From positions 407,364 through 471,363 of the forward strand of contig CAMLBF010000002.1 in assembly GCA_946478235.1 (NCBI GenBank): 64,000 nt of DNA. Direction: 5' to 3'. Below, in pieces: positions 28,437 through 38,311 of this stretch. Under the pieces are notes generated by a model, which saw nothing but the letters and a program-made list of their open reading frames with translations, did no database searches and was not told where the DNA came from. The translations under genes were made by a program, and so were the position numbers. This DNA is from an uncultured Bartonella sp. GTDB lineage: Bacteria; Pseudomonadota; Alphaproteobacteria; Rhizobiales; Rhizobiaceae. The first letter of the stretch is position 1. Every line of letters starts with the position of its first letter.

Positions 28437-31358
28437 CTAACATATGATACGGTCAAATATCTTTGTTACAAACTGTGCATTTTCTGCCAATAAGCCTTCT
28501 ACACGTTGTAAATCTGGCTCACCGGCAACACGCTGTAGCAAATCGGCAAGGCCTGGCGGCATATCGTCCAATTTAAGCTTATCATTAAGGCATAAACGCA
28601 TAATTTGTGTAAGGTTGGTATAAAGCTGATAGGCGTGATTAAGCTCTAAGATAGTCGAATTATCTATTACTGTTGTTGGCAGATGGCCAAGCACTTCAGC
28701 GGTGCTACGACCTACGGAAAAATCAACTAAATGCGTAATTGTTGCAAATTGTGCAATAAACTCTAAATCAACCAAACCACCGCGCATCGTTTTTATATCC
28801 CAATGGGACATTGAAGGTTTTTCTTTTTCAATGAGATCGCGCATTTCTTTCACGTCTTTTGCAACCGATACGCGATCACGCGGTAATGCAATAATTTTCG
28901 TGACTTCATTTTCTAGTTTTTCAAGAAATGCAGGGTCCCCAGCAACGCCTCTGGCACGTGTAAGCGCCAAATGTTCCCATACCCATGCATCATTTCTCTG
29001 ATATTTATCAAACGCCTCAAAAGGCACAGCAACGGGGCCTTTATTGCCAGATGGGCGAAGCCTTAAATCAACTTCATAAAGCACCCCTTCCCCTGATGGT
29101 GCAGACAAAGCAGAAATCAAACGCTGGGTTAATCGCATATAATATTGTGAAATATAAAGCGGTTTTTCTCCATCGGACATTTCCGCATCATTATCACATT
29201 CATATAACAAAATGAGATCAACATCCGAGCCTGCTGTCATTTCACGGCTGCCCAGCTTGCCCATGCCCAGCACACCAACACGCCCGCCCTTTACAAAGCC
29301 ATGCTGACGGCTAAACTCTTGTTCAACAGCCGCAAGTGCTTGCATAATCATCAGGTCAGCAAGATCCGTGAAAGCCCGCGCTGCCCTTTCCCCTTCAATT
29401 GCACCAGTTAAAAGCCTAATGCCAATGAGAAAACGTTGTTCATCAGCGAAAACGCGCAATTGATCGAGAATATCTTCGTAATTATCAACGCCATCAAGCA
29501 GAAAATTCAATCGGCTTTCCAAATATGTTTTTGTTGGTAATTCGGCAAAACTTGCCGGATCCAACATTCCATCAAAAACATGCGGTTTGCGGGTTATAAT
29601 ATCGGCAAGGCGCGGTGCTGCGCTCATTATCAAAACAAGCATATCCAAAAGTGCTGGATTGGATTGTAAAAGTGAAAACAACTGAATACCAGACGGCAAT
29701 CCTTGCAAAAAATTATCAAAGCGTGACAATGCTTCATCTGCCCGCTTTGTTGCGCCAAATGCTTTTAAAAGTGCTGGTGTGAGTTCCGTCAATCTTTCCC
29801 GAGCTTCCGCCGATTGGGTGGCATGATAGCGGCCGAAATGCCATGTTCGAATAATACGGCAAATATCACTCGGTCTTGAAAAGCCCAATTTCGTCAAAGT
29901 CGCCAAAGTCTCAGGGTCATCATCTTCGCCTGTAAAGACAAGATTGCCAGCATCGAAGCCTAGTTCTTTTTCCTGTTCGAACAATGCAGCATAATGCTTT
30001 TCTACTGTTTTCAGAGCATCGAGAAAATCACGGGTAAAACTATCTCCATCGGCATATCCCATAAGATAGGCAACACTTAAAAACCCTTCATCATTTTCGG
30101 GCAGAATATGCGTCTGTTCGTCTTCCAACATTTGGATACGATGTTCTACATTGCGCAGAAAGTTGTATTTTTCTGTTAGCGTATCGCGCGTTTCTTCGCT
30201 AATCCAACCCAATGTGCAAAGCTCGCCAAGCATAGCAATGGTTCTTTGTCCCCGAAGCTCTGGAAATCGTCCACCGGCGATCAATTGCTGGGTTTGCACG
30301 AAAAATTCGATTTCTCTAATGCCCCCACGACCCAATTTTACATTATGCCCCCTCACTGCAATTTCACCATGTCCTTTGTGGGCATGGATTTGGCGCTTTA
30401 TTGAATGAATATCGGCAATGGCTGCATAATCGAGATATTTTCTCCACACATAAGGCGACAATTCATGAAGAAATTGTTTGCCAGCTTTCAAGTCCCCAAC
30501 AACAGGACGTGCTTTAATCATAGCAGCACGTTCCCAATTCTGTCCGCGACTTTCATAATAATGCAATGCTGCACTAACGGGTAAAGCCAGTGGTGTCGAC
30601 CCTGGATCTGGACGCAAGCGAAGATCAATCCGAAAGACATAGCCATCAGCCGTGCGTTCCTGCATGATACGAATAAGGCGACGCATCATTTTGGAAAAAA
30701 CATCAACACTTTCATACTGATCGCCGATATGGGAAGACGTTTCATCAATAAAGACAATGAGATCAATGTCAGACGAATAATTGAGTTCACGAGCGCCCAG
30801 TTTTCCCATTCCAAGCACAATGAGACCGCAGTCTTTTTCTGGATCGTCAATATCAGCAAGATTGATTTTGCCGTTATTGTGGGCTTCACGTAACAAAAAC
30901 CGCAAAGCGGCTCCTAGTGTTGCTTCTGCTAACCGTGTCAGCCATTCACATGTTTGAGCCGTTGTGAAAATCCCTGCAAGGTCGGCCAAGGCTATAAGGC
31001 TATGCGCTTCGAGTTTTTTCTTGCGCAACACTGCCATTAATGCGCTTTCTGTAACACTTTCCGCAGTATCACTGACTTTAATTTCTTCAAGCACTTCACT
31101 CAGTCGAACTTCAATGTTTTTGTTAAGCAAAGGTGCGAGAAAAGCAGGGTTTCTAATAAAGGTTTCACGTAAAAACGGTGAAAGTGTCATGATATTGACA
31201 AGGAAGTCCGTTTGATAACCCGACGCTTCCAAGGCACGCACTAGCGCGTCCAAGCCATCTTGCCGCGCATTGGCGAGCAAATCTTCTAACCATTTTGCGC
31301 CATCGCCATTAAGCGGAGTTATCGGTCTCAGCGCTTCATTCCAAAACACTTCCGGCAT
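28437..31358 (-). CDS. glnE: Bifunctional glutamine synthetase adenylyltransferase/adenylyl-removing enzyme
   Basis: The 973-residue cytosolic enzyme has two nucleotidyltransferase domains, each with the family core: GMGKLGARELNYSSDIDLIVF (adenylyl-removing half) and GMGKLGSREMTAGSDVDLILL (adenylylating half). Linking motifs GRGGIREIEFFVQT and RGGLVDLEFIAQ are also present. It switches glutamine synthetase off and on by attaching or removing AMP, under PII control. The length matches rhizobial GlnE. A 170-bp gap separates it from the convergent pleC. Confidence 0.97.
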   Translation of the reverse strand: MPEVFWNEALRPITPLNGDGAKWLEDLLANARQDGLDALVRALEASGYQTDFLVNIMTLSPFLRETFIRNPAFLAPLLNKNIEVRLSEVLEEIKVSDTAESVTESALMAVLRKKKLEAHSLIALADLAGIFTTAQTCEWLTRLAEATLGAALRFLLREAHNNGKINLADIDDPEKDCGLIVLGMGKLGARELNYSSDIDLIVFIDETSSHIGDQYESVDVFSKMMRRLIRIMQERTADGYVFRIDLRLRPDPGSTPLALPVSAALHYYESRGQNWERAAMIKARPVVGDLKAGKQFLHELSPYVWRKYLDYAAIADIHSIKRQIHAHKGHGEIAVRGHNVKLGRGGIREIEFFVQTQQLIAGGRFPELRGQRTIAMLGELCTLGWISEETRDTLTEKYNFLRNVEHRIQMLEDEQTHILPENDEGFLSVAYLMGYADGDSFTRDFLDALKTVEKHYAALFEQEKELGFDAGNLVFTGEDDDPETLATLTKLGFSRPSDICRIIRTWHFGRYHATQSAEARERLTELTPALLKAFGATKRADEALSRFDNFLQGLPSGIQLFSLLQSNPALLDMLVLIMSAAPRLADIITRKPHVFDGMLDPASFAELPTKTYLESRLNFLLDGVDNYEDILDQLRVFADEQRFLIGIRLLTGAIEGERAARAFTDLADLMIMQALAAVEQEFSRQHGFVKGGRVGVLGMGKLGSREMTAGSDVDLILLYECDNDAEMSDGEKPLYISQYYMRLTQRLISALSAPSGEGVLYEVDLRLRPSGNKGPVAVPFEAFDKYQRNDAWVWEHLALTRARGVAGDPAFLEKLENEVTKIIALPRDRVSVAKDVKEMRDLIEKEKPSMSHWDIKTMRGGLVDLEFIAQFATITHLVDFSVGRSTAEVLGHLPTTVIDNSTILELNHAYQLYTNLTQIMRLCLNDKLKLDDMPPGLADLLQRVAGEPDLQRVEGLLAENAQFVTKIFDRIIC

Positions 31359-31546
31359 AATAGCATGTCTCCATCGTTTCAGTTTGAGATAAGTTACTCA
31401 ATTGTCTTTGGATATAGTATTGACCTATAGACCATGTTTCAACAAGAGACAGTTATGAAAAATCATTTCATCTATTGTGCCATTTCATGAAACAACAATC
31501 TCATTATTAGGCACATTTAGACGTTCATTGGAACGATAAGAAAAAA

Positions 31547-32944
31547 TCATTCTTCTGGTAGTTTAGGAAAAACAAGAATTGCTTTTAAACCGGGTTCTGC
31601 GTCTTCTAAAACCAGATTTCCGCCATGAAGTTTCATTACGGCTTTTGCCAAGCTTAATCCAATGCCAAACCCTGCTTGTGTGCGGCTATCTTCTAACCGG
31701 ACAAAGCGTTCAGTTGCCCGCTCCCTATCATCAGCAGGAATTCCTGGACCATTATCACAAACCATCACACGTATGTCTTTATCCGTTTGGTCCATGGATA
31801 GGTTTAACTCGGTCTTTTTATCATCCGAGGTGGCATATTTGATTGCATTATCAATAAGGTTGATAATGGCTTGAGCAAGAAGTTCGCGATTGACTGGCAA
31901 AACAACATCAAAAGTTTTACCCAGCGTGAATTCTACGCCAGCTTCTTCGGCAACAGGCTCATAAAGTTCTGCCACATCTTCAACGATGGGGCGAATATCC
32001 AATTTTTCGAGCGGTTCCACCGTGGTGCTTGCTTCAATGCGTGAAATCATCAAAATAGCATTAAAGGTTCTGATAAGCTGGTCGGATTCGGCAATGACCG
32101 CTTCTAAAGCCTGACGATACTCTTTGGTGTTTTTCTCTCCCGATAGTGCTTCATCAGCACGGTTGCGTAAACGGGTTAGCGGGGTTTTTAAATCATGCGC
32201 AATATTATCTGATACCTGCTTCAAGCCGATATTGAGTTCTTCAATACGCTCGAGCATGACATTCAAATTGGCTGAAAGCCTGTCAAATTCATCTCCCGAA
32301 CCAGAAACGGGAAGCCTTCCTGATAAATCGCCATCCATCAATCTTTGAGAAGCAGCATTGATTTGATCGATACGTTTTAATGCCCGCCGCCCGATAAAGA
32401 ACCAGATTAATAATGCGCCAACTGCCATTGCGATAAAGGCAAACATCATGGCTTTTCTGATAATGCCGATAAAACGTTCTGGCTCTCCCAAATCACGCCC
32501 GACCAAAATTTTCATACCATTTGGTAGATTGATGACCGCTGCAATGGCGCGGTGTTGCTTTTCCTCACCACCATCATCAAACCGCGAGTAAAGAAAAGAA
32601 TTGCGCAATAATCCGTCGTTATTTAGTAAGCCGGGTTCAATATTGGCGACATTACCGGTCAAAAATCTCCCAACAGGATCCGTAACAAGATATAGAAAAG
32701 CACCGGGCTGACGTGACCGCCGATCTATCGTGCGAACCAGCAGAGAAACACCACCATGTTGATACGCCCGTTCAATATTTGCCAATTCTTCGCTTAAGGT
32801 TTGTTCTGTCTGTTGCGTTAGCATAGAAACGGAAAGCGATGTCATGTAAACGCTAAGACCAACAGCAACCAAACCGAATAGCAGAATATATAAAGCAGAA
32901 AGCCGAACAGCTGTCGTGCGCATAACGCTGGTAATGCGGTTCAT
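31547..32944 (-). CDS. Two-component sensor histidine kinase (HAMP type)
   Basis: The 465-residue protein has TM1 near 15-35, a periplasmic domain, TM2 (MMFAFIAMAVGALLIWFFIG), HAMP, the H-box VSDNIAHDLKTPLTRLRN and an ATPase domain (NLIDNAIKYA, CDNGPGIP, GFGIGLSLAKAV). It partners the OmpR-type regulator encoded five bases upstream in the same operon. With degP next to it, an envelope-stress signal is plausible; the matching Sinorhizobium block (glnE, kinase, regulator, degP1) supports conservation of the unit but not the ligand. Confidence 0.9.
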   Translation of the reverse strand: MNRITSVMRTTAVRLSALYILLFGLVAVGLSVYMTSLSVSMLTQQTEQTLSEELANIERAYQHGGVSLLVRTIDRRSRQPGAFLYLVTDPVGRFLTGNVANIEPGLLNNDGLLRNSFLYSRFDDGGEEKQHRAIAAVINLPNGMKILVGRDLGEPERFIGIIRKAMMFAFIAMAVGALLIWFFIGRRALKRIDQINAASQRLMDGDLSGRLPVSGSGDEFDRLSANLNVMLERIEELNIGLKQVSDNIAHDLKTPLTRLRNRADEALSGEKNTKEYRQALEAVIAESDQLIRTFNAILMISRIEASTTVEPLEKLDIRPIVEDVAELYEPVAEEAGVEFTLGKTFDVVLPVNRELLAQAIINLIDNAIKYATSDDKKTELNLSMDQTDKDIRVMVCDNGPGIPADDRERATERFVRLEDSRTQAGFGIGLSLAKAVMKLHGGNLVLEDAEPGLKAILVFPKLPEE

Positions 32945-32949
32945 TGTGA

Positions 32950-33627
32950 TTAACTCATTGCCTTTAACATATACCCTGCACCACGAACGGTGTGAAGAAG
33001 TGGTGTTTGAAAGTCTTTTTCGATTTTTGATCGCAATCGTGAAATATGGACATCAATAACATTTGTTTGCGGATCGAAATGATAATCCCAAACGTTTTCT
33101 AGCAACATTGTGCGCGTAACAACTTGCCCTGCATGACGCATCAAATATTCAAGCAAACGGAATTCTCTGGGCTGCAAAACAATATCGTGTCCTGCGCGTT
33201 TTGCAGTATGCGCCAAACGATCCAGTTCCAGATCCCCAACACGATATATAGTTTCTGCTTCTTTAGGACTTTTGCGCCGCTGCAAAACCTCAATACGTGC
33301 TAACAATTCAGAGAAAGCATAGGGTTTGGTCAAATAATCATCACCGCCCGCACGCAAACCAGTTACCCTATCATCAACTTGTCCTAAAGCTGAAAGTATA
33401 AGAACTGGCGTTTCAATGCCTTTTGCCCTTAAACCCGCAATAACAGAAAGACCATCTCTGCGTGGTAACATACGATCAATAATCATAATGTCGTAATTGC
33501 CGGTTTCGGCTAATGCAAAGCCGGTTTCGCCATCGCCTGCCACATCGGCAGAATGGCCAACTTCAGCTAATGCTTTTTCGAGATAACGCGAAGCCTCTCG
33601 ATCATCTTCTATGACGAGAATTTTCAT
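32950..33627 (-). CDS. OmpR-family response regulator
   Basis: A receiver domain (LVIEDDREASRYLEKALAEV; phospho-acceptor Asp in MIIDRMLPRRDG; LTKPYAFSELLARI) is followed by a winged helix ending LRSKIEKDFQTPLLHTVRGAGYML. I set the start at ATG 33627 rather than 33648 because GGAG precedes it at normal distance and MKILVIEDD is the standard beginning. It is paired with the following kinase. The gap to degP holds a strong hairpin. Confidence 0.93.
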   Translation of the reverse strand: MKILVIEDDREASRYLEKALAEVGHSADVAGDGETGFALAETGNYDIMIIDRMLPRRDGLSVIAGLRAKGIETPVLILSALGQVDDRVTGLRAGGDDYLTKPYAFSELLARIEVLQRRKSPKEAETIYRVGDLELDRLAHTAKRAGHDIVLQPREFRLLEYLMRHAGQVVTRTMLLENVWDYHFDPQTNVIDVHISRLRSKIEKDFQTPLLHTVRGAGYMLKAMS

Positions 33628-33654
33628 AAAACGTTTCTCCTTTATCAATGAAAC

Positions 33655-33680
33655 GGGTCACAAAGCTTATATTGTGACCC
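33655..33680 (-). terminator. Hairpin between degP and the response regulator
   Basis: GGGTCACAA (33655-33663) pairs perfectly with TTGTGACCC (33672-33680). No good T tract follows on the minus strand, so it may act as a partial terminator or mRNA-processing site that separates degP expression from the two-component genes. Confidence 0.5.
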
Positions 33681-33707
33681 ATTATTACATTATTTGTCAT
33701 TGTTACA

Positions 33708-35207
33708 TTATTTTGTAGCAAGTGGTAGCGCAACAAAACGGTTTTGATCGTTACTTTGTACTTGCAACAGAACAGCCGTGCGACCAGCCTTCTTGGCGTC
33801 CTTGATAGCGTCGATAAAATCGGAAGGCTTTTTAACTTCGCGGTTATTGGCTAACATAATAACATCACCTGGGCGGATACCTTTTTCAGCAGCATCTGAA
33901 TCTGGATCAACATTGGTTACCACCAAACCCTTGCCATCATCTGATGGCGTGACTGTAATGCCGTAATCGTCAAGCGTTTCGCCTGTGTCTTTGTCTTTTG
34001 GTGATGTCACGCCATCGCTTTTATTTTCTTTTTTAGGCATGGCCGCAACTTTGACTTTAATATCAACCTGTTTGCCATCTCTCCATACGCCTAATGTTGC
34101 CGTTTCTCCCGGTGCAACATTAGCAACACGGCGCGCCAAATCACGTGCATCGGCAACTGTTTCACCATTAACCGTTATAATCGCGTCACCTGCCTTGATA
34201 CCAGCTTTTGCTGCTGGTCCATCGAGCGGATCGGCAACCATTGCGCCTTTTGCGTCCTTAAGACCAATTGAATCAGCAATTTCTTTCGTTACTGGCTGTA
34301 TTTGAATACCAATCCAGCCCCGTTCGACTGAACCTTTCTTCATCAATTGGTCTACAACCTGTTTGGCTGTTGATGATGGTATTGCAAAAGCGATACCGAC
34401 ATTGCCACCAGATGGTGAAAAGATTGCCGTGTTAATACCAACAACTTGGCCTTCAAGGTCAAATGTTGGACCACCGGAATTACCGCGATTAACCGCTGCG
34501 TCGATCTGGATAAAATCGTCGTAGACACCGGCACCAATATCACGTCCACGTGCGGAAACGATACCTGCCGTCACTGTGCCGCCAAGCCCGAATGGGTTAC
34601 CAACGGCAACAACCCAGTCGCCAACATTGACTTTTGAATCATCGGCGAAATCGACATAAACGAATTTTCTCTTATCATCGACTTTTAAAACAGCGAGATC
34701 TGTCCGTGGATCTGTACCGACCAATTTTGCATTAAGCTCTGTCCCATCATCCAGCACAACAGAATATGCTGTGCCATCTGATACAACATGGTTATTTGTT
34801 ACAATGTAACCATCTTCAGAAATAAAGAAGCCTGACCCTTGTGAAACGGGGCGTGGTTTGCCGTGTTGAAATGGCTTACCTCTTGGACGGCGATGGTCGT
34901 CAAAATCTTTGAAGAAACGCTTCAAAGGATGGTCATCGGGCAATTGGTCCATGCCAGGGCCACCAAAAAATCCTGAAAAAGCCTGATCGTCATTTCTTTT
35001 GTCACTTTTAACCTGAACGGAAACGACGGCTGGTTTTACCTGTTTTACCACATCGGCAAAGCCCTGTTGGTGACTACCCTCAACAAAGACAGCCTTTGCA
35101 TTGGCTATATCAAGCGATAAGACTGGCGTTGATAAAAGCATTGTTGTTGCCAATGCTGTTGACATACCGATAGCAGCAATCGTTTTACGAAACTGTGAAA
35201 TTGGCAT
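33708..35207 (-). CDS. degP: Periplasmic serine protease DegP/Do
   Basis: The 499-residue precursor has a signal peptide (to about residue 32), a trypsin-like domain with His140 (TNNHVVS), Asp170 (DPRTDLAVLK) and Ser244 (RGNSGGPTF), and two PDZ domains (RGWIGIQIQPV..., YGITVTPSDDGKGLVV...). A Gln/His/Arg-rich loop lies around residues 85-122. It is a heat-shock-type protease and chaperone for misfolded envelope proteins. It is probably transcribed with or just before the two-component genes, as in Sinorhizobium degP1. Confidence 0.95.
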   Translation of the reverse strand: MPISQFRKTIAAIGMSTALATTMLLSTPVLSLDIANAKAVFVEGSHQQGFADVVKQVKPAVVSVQVKSDKRNDDQAFSGFFGGPGMDQLPDDHPLKRFFKDFDDHRRPRGKPFQHGKPRPVSQGSGFFISEDGYIVTNNHVVSDGTAYSVVLDDGTELNAKLVGTDPRTDLAVLKVDDKRKFVYVDFADDSKVNVGDWVVAVGNPFGLGGTVTAGIVSARGRDIGAGVYDDFIQIDAAVNRGNSGGPTFDLEGQVVGINTAIFSPSGGNVGIAFAIPSSTAKQVVDQLMKKGSVERGWIGIQIQPVTKEIADSIGLKDAKGAMVADPLDGPAAKAGIKAGDAIITVNGETVADARDLARRVANVAPGETATLGVWRDGKQVDIKVKVAAMPKKENKSDGVTSPKDKDTGETLDDYGITVTPSDDGKGLVVTNVDPDSDAAEKGIRPGDVIMLANNREVKKPSDFIDAIKDAKKAGRTAVLLQVQSNDQNRFVALPLATK

Positions 35208-35371
35208 CTTCTAAAAACTCCTTCTTGTTGCGGCTATGCGCATTTTTGAATGAAAGATAGGAGTTAAAACCTTACCATCGCCTGTCTGCTTCATTAATTT
35301 TTTGTAAGGTTACAAGCCTAGAGAACCCAATTTCGCGGGCACTTGCACAATTTCATGTATTAATAGGCGGA

Positions 35372-35848
35372 TTATATACGTTTTTTGCCATTTAAAATGG
35401 CTTTAAGCCGTTTTTCTTCTTCATCTGTTAAAGGCTTCAACTTATTGTGTTGACGAGTTTTTACACGCCAAAATATTGCTAATGCAGCAATCAAGACAAT
35501 AAATGCCGGTGCCAACCACAAAATAAGTGTCTGTTCATTGAACTGCGGCTTCAACAAAACAAACTCGCCATACCGTGCAACAAGAAAATCGACAACCTGT
35601 TTATCGCTATCGCCGGCTTTCAATCTTTCGCGTACCAACAGGCGCAAATCCTTGGCGAGAGGCGCATTGGAATCATCAATCGATTCATTTTGGCAAACCA
35701 AACACCGTAAGTGTGATGAGATATCACGCGCCCGTGCTTCCAATGCTGGATCTTGTAATATTTCATCCGGCAGAACCGCATAAACATGCATTGTTGAAGC
35801 AAAAATAACAAATAGCGCCATGAAGATGGATTTGAATATACGCATCAT
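35372..35848 (-). CDS. ccmH: Cytochrome c-type biogenesis protein CcmH/CycL
   Basis: The 158-residue protein has a signal peptide or N-terminal anchor, the haem-ligation redox motif LRCLVCQNESIDDSNAPLA, and a C-terminal membrane helix (LILWLAPAFIVLIAALAIF). It keeps apocytochrome c Cys-X-X-Cys-His thiols reduced for haem attachment by CcmF. It overlaps ccmF by four bases (ATGA) as the last gene of ccmI-E-F-H. Confidence 0.95.
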   Translation of the reverse strand: MMRIFKSIFMALFVIFASTMHVYAVLPDEILQDPALEARARDISSHLRCLVCQNESIDDSNAPLAKDLRLLVRERLKAGDSDKQVVDFLVARYGEFVLLKPQFNEQTLILWLAPAFIVLIAALAIFWRVKTRQHNKLKPLTDEEEKRLKAILNGKKRI

Positions 35849-37827
35849 TTTGCCCGACCACCTGTTGCCAAACGTGAATGCGCCCGTTGTGGTGCGCCAA
35901 TACGCAACCGTCTATCCGACAGTGAAAAACACCCGCCAACCATCATCATAAAGGCACCAAACCATATGCAAATAACATAGGGTTTCCACCATATATGCAA
36001 TACCAAGCCCAAGTCACTCACATCACCAGGGGCGACATAGAGTTGCGAAAACCCATAGCTTTTTATGCCAGACTCAGTCGTCGGCATATTTTGTGCAGGA
36101 TAAAAGCGTTTGGCGGCAATAACGCTACCTAAATCTTTACCATAACGGCTAACACCAAATTGAAACTGTGTTTCTGTGTAATTTGTACCGTGAACATTGC
36201 GTGCCCCTTCAAGCATCACATGTTTTCCGGCAATTTCTACTGTCTGCCCCGCTTGCATGGTCAAAATACGCTCTTGCCCAAATGTAGCAACTGCAACAAT
36301 ACCGAAGAGCGTAACGCCAAGCCCCATATGAGCAAGTGCTGTGCCAAAGCAAGACCGTGGCAAGCCTTTGAACCTGTTCCAACGCACTGTTAAAGATGTG
36401 CCTTTGCCACCGCTTTTTGACCATAAATCTGTCAGCCCACCAAACACAACAAACGCTGCCAAGCCTATTCCTAAAGTCGCCAAGAGGCTGCGCAAATCTG
36501 TCAAATAAAGCGCAACGACGATAGACACCAGCGCAACTGCAATGGCAAACCATAATTTTTTAGCCACACCAAAAATATCGCCGCGCTTCCATGCCATCAT
36601 TGTACCAAAAGGCATAGCCAGCAATAACGGCACCATTAACGGCGCAAATGTCAGATTGAAGAACGGTGCGCCGACCGATATTTTTTGTCCCGTTAAGGTT
36701 TCCAACAATAATGGATAAAGCGTCCCAATCAACACCGTGGCAGTTGCTGTTGTGAGGAAGAGATTATTAAAAACCAACAAACCTTCCCGCGATATTGGAC
36801 GAAAGAGACCGCCGGTTTTTAACGACGATGCTCTTAGTGCAAACAACACTAAAGCTGTACCAATAAAAAAGAACAAAATGGCCAATATCGCACGACCACG
36901 CGCAGGATCCACGGCAAAACTATGAACTGATGTCAGGATACCAGAACGCACCAAAAATGTTCCCATTAAAGAAAGGGAAAAGGTTAGGATCGCCAGAAAC
37001 AATGTCCATATTTTCAGTGCGCCGCGTCGTTCCAGAACAATAGCGGAATGCAATAAGGCTGTTCCGGCAAGCCACGGCATCAATGATGCATTTTCAACCG
37101 GATCCCAAAACCAGTATCCTCCCCAACCAAGCTCATAATAAGCCCAGTAAGAACCAACCATGATGCCGCCAGTTAAAAAACCCCATGAAACAAGTGTCCA
37201 TGGTCTCACCCAGCGCGCCCATGCCGCGTCGACACGCCCATCAACAAGCGCGGCAATGGCAAAAGAAAAACACACCGAAAAACCGACATACCCCAAATAG
37301 AGTAAAGGTGGGTGAATGGCCAAGCCAATGTCTTGCAAAATAGGGTTTAAGTCTTTGCCTTGCAGTGCTGCAGGATTAACCCGTAAAAATGGGTTGGATG
37401 TCAAAAGGATAAACAGCAAAAATGCTGTTGTTATCCATGCTTGGCACACAAGGATAAGTGCTTTTAAACGCTCAGGAAGATTACGCCCAAAGAAGGCAAT
37501 AAGAGAGCTGAAGAATGTAAGGATTAAAACCCACAGCAGCATGGAGCCTTCGTGATTGCCCCATACGCCGGTAATTTTATAGAGGAGTGGCTTTTCCGAA
37601 TGTGAATTTTGCACAACATTGAGCACTGAAAAATCAGAGACGACATAAGCATGCACAAGCACTAAAAATGATGTGAGAACCAGAATGAAGATCAAATGTG
37701 CCAATGGCACAGATGAATTGATCAATCTGCGATCACCGCGAAAAACACCTATAGCAGGAAAAATCGCTTGAAATAGCGCTACAGCAAGCCCTGCCGCCAA
37801 TGATAAAGTGCCAATCTCAACGAGCAT
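35845..37827 (-). CDS. ccmF: Haem lyase subunit CcmF/CycK
   Basis: The 660-residue polytopic membrane protein carries the tryptophan-rich haem-handling motif WGGYWFWDPVENASLMPWL together with GVWGNHEGSMLLWVLIL and conserved periplasmic histidines. With CcmH and CcmI it attaches haem delivered by CcmE to apocytochromes. The length fits the family. It overlaps ccmE by 11 bases and ccmH by four. Confidence 0.97.
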   Translation of the reverse strand: MLVEIGTLSLAAGLAVALFQAIFPAIGVFRGDRRLINSSVPLAHLIFILVLTSFLVLVHAYVVSDFSVLNVVQNSHSEKPLLYKITGVWGNHEGSMLLWVLILTFFSSLIAFFGRNLPERLKALILVCQAWITTAFLLFILLTSNPFLRVNPAALQGKDLNPILQDIGLAIHPPLLYLGYVGFSVCFSFAIAALVDGRVDAAWARWVRPWTLVSWGFLTGGIMVGSYWAYYELGWGGYWFWDPVENASLMPWLAGTALLHSAIVLERRGALKIWTLFLAILTFSLSLMGTFLVRSGILTSVHSFAVDPARGRAILAILFFFIGTALVLFALRASSLKTGGLFRPISREGLLVFNNLFLTTATATVLIGTLYPLLLETLTGQKISVGAPFFNLTFAPLMVPLLLAMPFGTMMAWKRGDIFGVAKKLWFAIAVALVSIVVALYLTDLRSLLATLGIGLAAFVVFGGLTDLWSKSGGKGTSLTVRWNRFKGLPRSCFGTALAHMGLGVTLFGIVAVATFGQERILTMQAGQTVEIAGKHVMLEGARNVHGTNYTETQFQFGVSRYGKDLGSVIAAKRFYPAQNMPTTESGIKSYGFSQLYVAPGDVSDLGLVLHIWWKPYVICIWFGAFMMMVGGCFSLSDRRLRIGAPQRAHSRLATGGRAK

Positions 37828-38311
37828 GTTGTTGATAAGCCTCCCACAATCCTTGTGCTTTCAATCTATCAACAATGTCTTTTGGCACATATGTTTCGTC
37901 ATGTTTTGCCAAAACCCGATCAGCTATAAAATTACCGTCCTGATTGAAATGGCCTTCGGCGATAATGCCTTGCCCTTCACGGAACAAATCGGGCAATACA
38001 CCATCAAACTGCACATTTTCACGATGGGAAAAATCGGTAATTACAAAAAGAACCTTTGTTCCATCTTTTTTCTCGACTGATCCTTTTTCTACAAAACCGC
38101 CGAGTCTCAATGGTCTGGCCGACTGAATGTCTTCTGCCGTGATTTCAGATGGCATACGGAAAAAGCTGGCCGTTCCGCGCATTGCATAAAGCACGAGACC
38201 TGTTGCAATTGCGAGGACAACAAGACCACCCAATATCATAAAAAGGCGTTTGGTTTTCCGTCTTCTCAATCCCTTCTGGATTGATGAACGTGTATGAAGT
38301 TCATTACTCAT
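37817..38311 (-). CDS. ccmE: Haem chaperone CcmE/CycJ
   Basis: The 164-residue protein has one N-terminal membrane helix (RLFMILGGLVVLAIATGLVLYAM) and the periplasmic OB-fold domain, with LRLGGFVEKGSV and the haem-binding region VLAKHDETYVPKD, whose His binds haem covalently. It overlaps ccmI and ccmF by a few bases. Confidence 0.96.
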   Translation of the reverse strand: MSNELHTRSSIQKGLRRRKTKRLFMILGGLVVLAIATGLVLYAMRGTASFFRMPSEITAEDIQSARPLRLGGFVEKGSVEKKDGTKVLFVITDFSHRENVQFDGVLPDLFREGQGIIAEGHFNQDGNFIADRVLAKHDETYVPKDIVDRLKAQGLWEAYQQHAR